A stretch of DNA of 64,000 bases from Lutjanus erythropterus. Its lineage: Eukaryota; Chordata; Actinopteri; Lutjaniformes; Lutjanidae. The notes under the pieces were generated by a model. That model had not been told where the DNA came from. It ran no database searches and saw only the letters and a program-made list of their open reading frames with translations. Below, piece by piece: positions 58,626 to 64,000 of this stretch (the first letter of the stretch is position 1; the number at the start of each line of letters is the position of its first letter). The stretch spans positions 6,030,130-6,094,129 of the forward strand of contig CM034607.1 in the NCBI GenBank assembly GCA_020091685.1, given 5' to 3'. The position numbers and the translations under genes are program-made.

Positions 58626-59298
58626 TACTACCTACTGGTACGATGGACAATGCCATCATCCGGCTGACAGTCATTGACCACTAAGCCCTCTACCTTTGTA
58701 ACATTGTGATTTAAATGCCTTCTAGATCTGAGGTAGTGTGTCCCTTCAGAGTTGCTGTAGGTGGGAACTGTTGGTGAAGTTTCATTGCTGACATGTGGGA
58801 GAGAAAAACTAAAGAAGCTGTTGCTGCTGGTCACTACACTAATATTACATCTGCCCAGTTAGGCGAACCCAAGACACTTGATTCCATTGGTGGCAATGCT
58901 GTTAGTGCTAAAACACTGCTATTTGTGCTATTGTTTTTGTAGCTTCAGAGGCCAAAGACAACTTATGGACGTGTAGCACAGAGACAAAAACCCTAATAAA
59001 GTCTGCTCGGGGACTTACATCAGCGGTCAACTGATGGAGTTTGCCTTAATTAGCTAACAAGCTGCAGCAGATAAACTCTGGCAGCAACAGTTGTCGTTTC
59101 CGTTGACAAAACCGATGGTCAAGGACTTGAAATGAGAGGCCTGCTTTTATAAAGTCATGTTGTTTCAAAAACTATGACAAATTTCAAGTGGTAAATGTGC
59201 CGCTGTTATTCTTTCAAATTAGACCTGAGCTAAATTAGAAAGTTTCACACGTGTAGCAGGCTGAGTGGAGAGTCAGTTCTTCTTTTTTATTTTTTTTA
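58626..59298. other. No gene seen
   Basis: The minus frame at 58628-58834 carries no motif. AT-rich, no repeat boundary. Confidence 0.45.
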
Positions 59299-59299
59299 A

Positions 59300-60424
59300 G
59301 AAGCAATATGTAGCCATTGCACATGCAGAAATGCGTACAGTAGTCCAAGTAGTGAGTTGGAGCCACACACTGTTTATTAAATAGGTTGAAATCCTGTTTA
59401 ATATCTGATCTTTGGTTGAAGCAAGTTGTTTCCCCCCGCCGCCCTCTTTGCCGCAGACACAGCAGAGACAGGTGGGCTGCAGGAGCTTTGCAGGAGCGCA
59501 AGATGCGGGCAAACTTGTAAATTTACAATAACAAGTGATGACATAAGTTGATCAGCTGTTTATAACTGTTAATTTTCCGTTGATGTAAAGTTAAGCCCGT
59601 TGTTCTGAAAAAAAGCCCACTGCTCTTAAATGACACACTTTGAGTTTGAGTTAAGTGACTGTCTGTCATGGTTTTGGATTTTGTTGGTTATTTCCCGTTT
59701 TATTTTAGTAGTTTCTGGTCCTCTCTCGTGTGTTTTGGTTTTACTTCCTGTCTTTGTGATCACTAATTATCTTTACCTGTCTTTGACTGCCCTCACCTGT
59801 GTCTTGTTTTCCTTCCCCTCCCCAGTGTATTTAATCCTGTGTCTTGTCCTCCTTAGTTGTTGGCTCATACTCGTCTTGCCTCGTCTCTGGTCAGTGTTTC
59901 TTCATGGTATTCTGTTTGTGTTTTGTTTCTCCCTTGAATGGATTTTTGGTTTTTTCCCCCTCCCTGGATTTAGAACTCCCCTGCATCATTCATGTAAGCC
60001 TTTGTTGATCTCTGTGTTTATTACATATCCTTTTGAACTGCTCTCCTCTGCGTGGTCTGCATTTTGGTCCTACCCTGACTATTCCTGAGCCCGAGTAACA
60101 CTCTGCCTCACTGCCTGCCAAACTCCATGAACATTTTACTCAGTTTAATTAACAGTTATAAACATGTGAGCATTCTACAAGATTATTATGGATTTCTTAT
60201 AACTCATAAACAGACACATACCAATTTGGTGAATTCTGCATAAATTTTACCTCTGATTAATGTGAAATGGAAAAAGTTATTCCAGTCCAGAATGGCAAAT
60301 TCAACACCATGGCTGCAGCATGTCAACTGAAACAATGATTTCAACTTAAAATCTTTCCTTCATCTCTGATCATCATGGTCTTTTTATGATTTATTACAGT
60401 AAAGACATTACAGATTTCTCCTTT
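59300..60424. mobile_element. TTAA-flanked element, family B, copy 2, with an insertion
   Basis: It matches 47163-47847 from AATATGTAGCCATTG... through TTAAATAGGTTGAAATCCTG, ACAATAACAAGTGATGAC, CTACAAGATTATTATGGATT and TTTTATGATTTATTACAGTA to CAGATTTCTCCTTT. A TTAA precedes it at 59296-59299; the right TTAA is lost. A T-rich repeat interrupts the match at about 59664-60092. No coding capacity. Confidence 0.75.
59664..60092 (+). repeat. T-rich dispersed repeat, copy 2, nested
   Basis: GTCATGGTTTTGGATTTTGT, TTATTTCCCGTTTTATTTTA, TTACTTCCTGTCTTTGTGAT and CACCTGTGTCTTG match 52664-53060. It sits where copy 1 of the host element reads on without a break. The 152-codon hydrophobic frame at 59630-60088, the longest in the window, is produced by this T/CT-rich repeat and is not a gene. 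Confidence 0.75.
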
Positions 60425-62175
60425 CTCCAGAATTCTAAAAAAAAACATGCCAAAAATAATATCATCAGCACAATTCTCAGCTCCCCGATTCAATCTGCTC
60501 AATACTAGCTTTGTTATTGAACGTCAAAGCCTACTACAACACTATAAGGAAGTCACAATCGGTCGTTGAAATCATTGACCTACACTGTTTACTGGTACAC
60601 AGGTCCAAAGAGCACCGTTGCAGTCATTCAAATAGCACCTACGTAAAAGCTAACCAGCCTCTCTGTAATTAACTGTGTTTAATGTGCAATAATAACAACA
60701 ACAAGCCATTATACAAAATGAGGCCGACAAAGTGTCCTCCACGTTGCCAAATATGAGACAGATTGAGCGGCTTTTCATGAGGGTCAATCACAACAACAGA
60801 GCACCCTGCTATTTACAGCAATTAGCACACTCGACAGAGAGCCGTAAAGAACGGCTGGCAAGCGGCGCTGGCGGAGGCCTCAGGAGCGATCTGAAGAACA
60901 CAACATGTCGAGTGAGAACAGACTGTTTTCGGGGGATGTACGACTTTTACACTTCATGTTCTGATTCAGCTCTGATAATCAGCTAATCCTGATCCACAAA
61001 TGGCCCTCCAGTGTGCTCCGTCAGAAAGGTCACACATGAGGAAAGCTGTCCTAACCCTACAGCGAGTCCTGTTGTTTTGCCTGGTGGTGGCCGCATGTGT
61101 GACACCAGCGTTGCTATTGATGTGTCTCTACTTGGTCTAATTAGTTCAAGTGAGAATAGATCGGTCCGCCTTTGACTCCAATCTGTACCTGTTTGGGTCA
61201 ATCACAATTTACAAGGGAAACTCCTCTGGTTTTATGCATCAAAGGCGGCTTTTCAGCAGGTTTATCTTATCCACGCCCTCAGTTTGGAGTTTCAAAAGCA
61301 CCAGGCAGGAAGGGTCAAACATGATGATGCTAATGAGTTGCATTATGGGAGGTGTAAGATGTAGCTTTGTTGGAGCTTGACCCACACACAATTAGAAATG
61401 AGGTCATCTCTACACTAACTGCAACAATTCTGATCATTTGTTTTTTCATCTGTCTCTTACGAGTTCCCCAATTGCATGGAAGTGGAATGGGTCATTACAT
61501 ATTATTTATTTAATTAATGAATCATACAGTTGTCTTTGTGGATGTAGTTACATTGATTTTAATTGGCCTTAAGCATACAGTATACAGAAGTACTAGAAGC
61601 AGGAGAGATTTGGCATCCTATGAAAAGGTTTTCTAACTCAAGACTTGCATTTATTGTATAATCTATAAATTAGTGTTCAAATACAAATCTTGTAAATTGT
61701 GAAGATCAATTGGCAAAGGCTTCAGTGTAGGACTACAAATGTTAACTTTAAAAAATTGCATAAAATTAGCAACATTTTGATTGATTTAAAGTGATCAAAG
61801 AATCTGGCATCCAAGTATCCAAGTACTGGTGTCCTCGTACCAGAACTAACAACTATTTATATTAGATTTACATTTAGTCTAAAAAATCTCAAAAAATAGA
61901 AAATAGTACCAATCAAAATTTCCCAGATTCCAAAGTGCTAATTATGTTTGACTAATAATCCAACACACAATATTTTTTTAAAAGTCTGACAAATCATCAA
62001 ATTGATTTACACGTTGTTTCAGTACATTATCCATCTAATCAGGGTTTGGTGATTGGACACATATATCAACTATCATTGTTTTTTTTGAGGGGGGGAATTA
62101 TATTGTACAAATTTAATGGTCTGCCTCTGAAGAAAGAGTGAGAGCTGCAGCTCAGCGACAGACCATTTCTGCAAA
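60425..62175. other. No gene identified; non-repetitive block
   Basis: The block 60590-61380 shows no repeat structure and moderate GC, with overlapping frames on both strands (60732-60986, 60983-61201, 61150-61380), none recognised. Conserved non-coding sequence is possible. The rest is AT-rich. Confidence 0.35.
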
Positions 62176-62749
62176 CTAAGTCCACATTCAGACAGAATCT
62201 CATTCATGTCGGCTCATCGGTGGGGGCTGAAGGGGCAGCTGGAAAACAAACGCTGTGGCATGTGGTAGAAAAATTGAAACAGAGTCAACTTTTAGAGAAA
62301 TGCAACCCAATGTCATGCTGCTGAAGCCACTCATGAGCTGGTGATCAGACTGCCTGAAGTATCAGCCTGAAATATCGCTGAAAACGGGTGAATTGCAAAC
62401 AAGGTTCATGGTGATACTCTATAGTTGTGGCCTCGCTTTGGTTATTTTGTGTACCCAGATTTGACATCTGGGTCTGGCTGCAGTTTGTGCTGCAAAACAG
62501 TGACACCAAGAATCTTCCTCTGGTTTGCGTCTGCACGTTTGCGAGAGAGAGAGGGAGAGTGTGCAACTGTTGGCCAATCAAGTTACAGACTGGTCATAAG
62601 AAAGCTGGTGAATCAGAGAAATAAAAATGTTATTTTCTGATTGTTTCACAGGACTTATTTTCCAGGACAAATAAACAACCCCCACACACCACTACAGAAC
62701 CCTGAAGCTAAATGCTGCAGCTCATGATTCTGTCTGAATGTGGACTAAG
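62176..62749. mobile_element. 574-bp element bounded by 24-bp inverted repeats
   Basis: The 24 bp at 62176-62199 (beginning CTAAGTCCACATTCAG) is repeated in reverse at 62726-62749 with a single mismatch. No target duplication is evident at these edges, so the true ends may lie slightly further out. No recognisable transposase. The three frames at 62345-62640 inside it overlap each other. Confidence 0.65.
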
Positions 62750-64000
62750 CCAGTAGCACAAAAAGGCTAGCAATAGCAGAGAGAGACAGCGCAGAAAAAC
62801 AGCATGTAGAGACAGAATATTTTCACATCTAATGTGGTGAATTGAAAATATTTCTCAACCAAACCAGAGTTGGTGATTGCTGGAGCAGTAGAAAGACAAA
62901 CAAAGATGGTTTTGTTGAGTTTTATTGTTATTCTGTTCTGTTTTATTTAGTGTTTAACAAGGCATTTAAGCTAGTCTTAGTTTTGTAAAACAGAGAATCC
63001 TGAATTCAGAAGGTGTATGGAGGTGTTTTTCTTTTTAATAAGGACATTTTCAGTGCAGTGCATTTTCAGTGCAAATCCAATTCCGAATCGCAAATGCAGA
63101 TCGTTGTTGCGAGTCCGATATTTGATGAATGCCTTACAGTACCAGGTCCTGATACTGGTGTTGGATCAGATTGGTCCCATCCCTAAATATATCCTTTGTT
63201 GACCTTTTGTGTCATCCAAGCTGAAAGTGCAGAGAGGTGGAGGGGGGTCCAGCACACACCCCTGCGTGAATATATCGGCAATCACCTGTTTTTGGGCTGA
63301 CTGTGGCCCGTTGGAAAGTTTTAACATATCTCTGTCCCCTAAACCAAAAGTAGTAGTATCAGTTTTCACAATCCATATATAAGTTGCAGCCTGTCACACA
63401 TGTCCGATACATGTGTGACACCAGGAGGACAGTGTGTTCTGCCATGCCATCACATCAATATTGCAGCACGACGCCTGTTGTTTTAAAGAGTGTAACCGAG
63501 GCCGTCCTCCACCCGGGGCTCTCTCCGAACTAGACCATGATGTCGACAGCGAGGCAGCCTGGGTGGCTGCGGCTGCACGTGCTGCTCCTGCACGCTGGCT
63601 ACCACCCATGGGCCTCTGGCACTCTCTGACAACAAGCCTGGCGAACGGGGCATCGGTTCAGACACACATACACACACACACGCGCGCGCGCAAGCAAAAA
63701 ATGGTATAAACACACACAAGCTGCCACCTTGCATCAGCGCAAGTGTCAAGCTCTTGTGTTGTGTTTGTGGTTAAAGCTGCACTCAGCGATGGGGATAAAA
63801 GTGGAACTGTAGCAGAAGAGGATTCATCTCCACCACTGGAATTCCCAGTTTTCCAACATTTATACACCTCTAAAATGTACAAACAGCTCCTCCTGGAGAA
63901 TCCAAAAGTGTTCCCAGACCAGACAAGACTTACAATCTCACCTGAACATCCTGGGACTAAATCCACCGTCAGATCTCCTGCTTGTGTCTAAATCTTACCC
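62750..64000. other. No gene identified; MITE end and microsatellite
   Basis: The stretch 63060-63185 ends with CCAGGTCCTGATACTGGTGT and GGTCCCATCCCTAA, like the right end of a fish MITE. A CA/CG dinucleotide run lies at 63661-63690. The GC-rich block 63430-63660 is open in several frames on both strands (63394-63749), including a short Leu-rich start at 63538, but it has no donor or domain. The frame 63743-63991 runs to the window edge and is unrecognised. Confidence 0.35.

Noticed and set aside
59630..60088. Longest open frame in the window (152 codons, hydrophobic, membrane-like)
   Set aside because: It is generated by a T/CT-rich dispersed repeat with a second copy at 52664-53060, nested in a transposon. 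The hydrophobicity reflects TTT, CTT and GTT codons.
63483..63749. Signal-peptide-like start and overlapping frames in a GC-rich block
   Set aside because: The Leu-rich peptide from 63538 stops after 30 codons with no usable donor, and other frames overlap on both strands.

Overview
The window looks like a ray-finned fish (teleost) chromosome segment. It is AT-rich and sparse in coding sequence. It is crowded with short, decayed DNA transposons of kinds I know from teleost genomes: hAT, Tc1, TTAA-flanked piggyBac-like elements, foldback elements, a tRNA-derived SINE and an L2-type LINE fragment. No bacterial, viral or organellar gene organisation is present. Most open frames longer than 60 codons are chance frames, many of them inside repeats.

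The one gene I can identify with confidence is on the minus strand. It is a cAMP-dependent protein kinase inhibitor of the PKI family, closest to pkib. Two coding exons (40932-41073 and 39208-39290) join across a 1.64-kb GT-AG intron to give a 74-residue protein. It has the Phe anchor, the RRNAL pseudosubstrate and the leucine-rich export signal of the family. Sequence below 39207 is presumably its 3' untranslated region; a run of three minus-strand AATAAA signals at 36566-36584 is one possible end. The 5' untranslated exons are not resolved. Just beyond lies an unrecognised, CpG-dense minus-strand frame (36302-36532). A second possible minus-strand exon with a consensus donor lies at 28942-29195.

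Layout. 1-11 kb: a 980-bp element with terminal inverted repeats, an LTR-like repeat, and TTAA-flanked elements. 11-16 kb: a gutted Tc1 copy carrying a TTAA element, then a dispersed repeat that carries both a 1.0-kb hAT element with a perfect 8-bp target duplication and a short telomere-type tract. 17-20 kb: a broken ZBED5-like hAT transposase. 21-28 kb: a long-inverted-repeat element with internal tandem units, a SINE and a foldback. 29-36 kb: a TTAA element with a hAT MITE nested inside it, and several more MITEs. 37-39 kb: a 1.5-kb long-inverted-repeat element with an 8-9 bp target duplication. 39-41 kb: the PKI gene. 41-64 kb: upstream or intergenic DNA with more TTAA elements, two more LTR-like copies, a LINE reverse transcriptase remnant and several MITEs.

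I see no previously undescribed multi-gene system. The notable content is the transposon stratigraphy (who sits inside whom), the set of TTAA-flanked families, the telomere-like tract inside a repeat copy, and the unassigned CpG-rich frame next to the PKI gene. Family names for repeats rest on termini, target duplications and my memory of teleost repeats, not on a database search.
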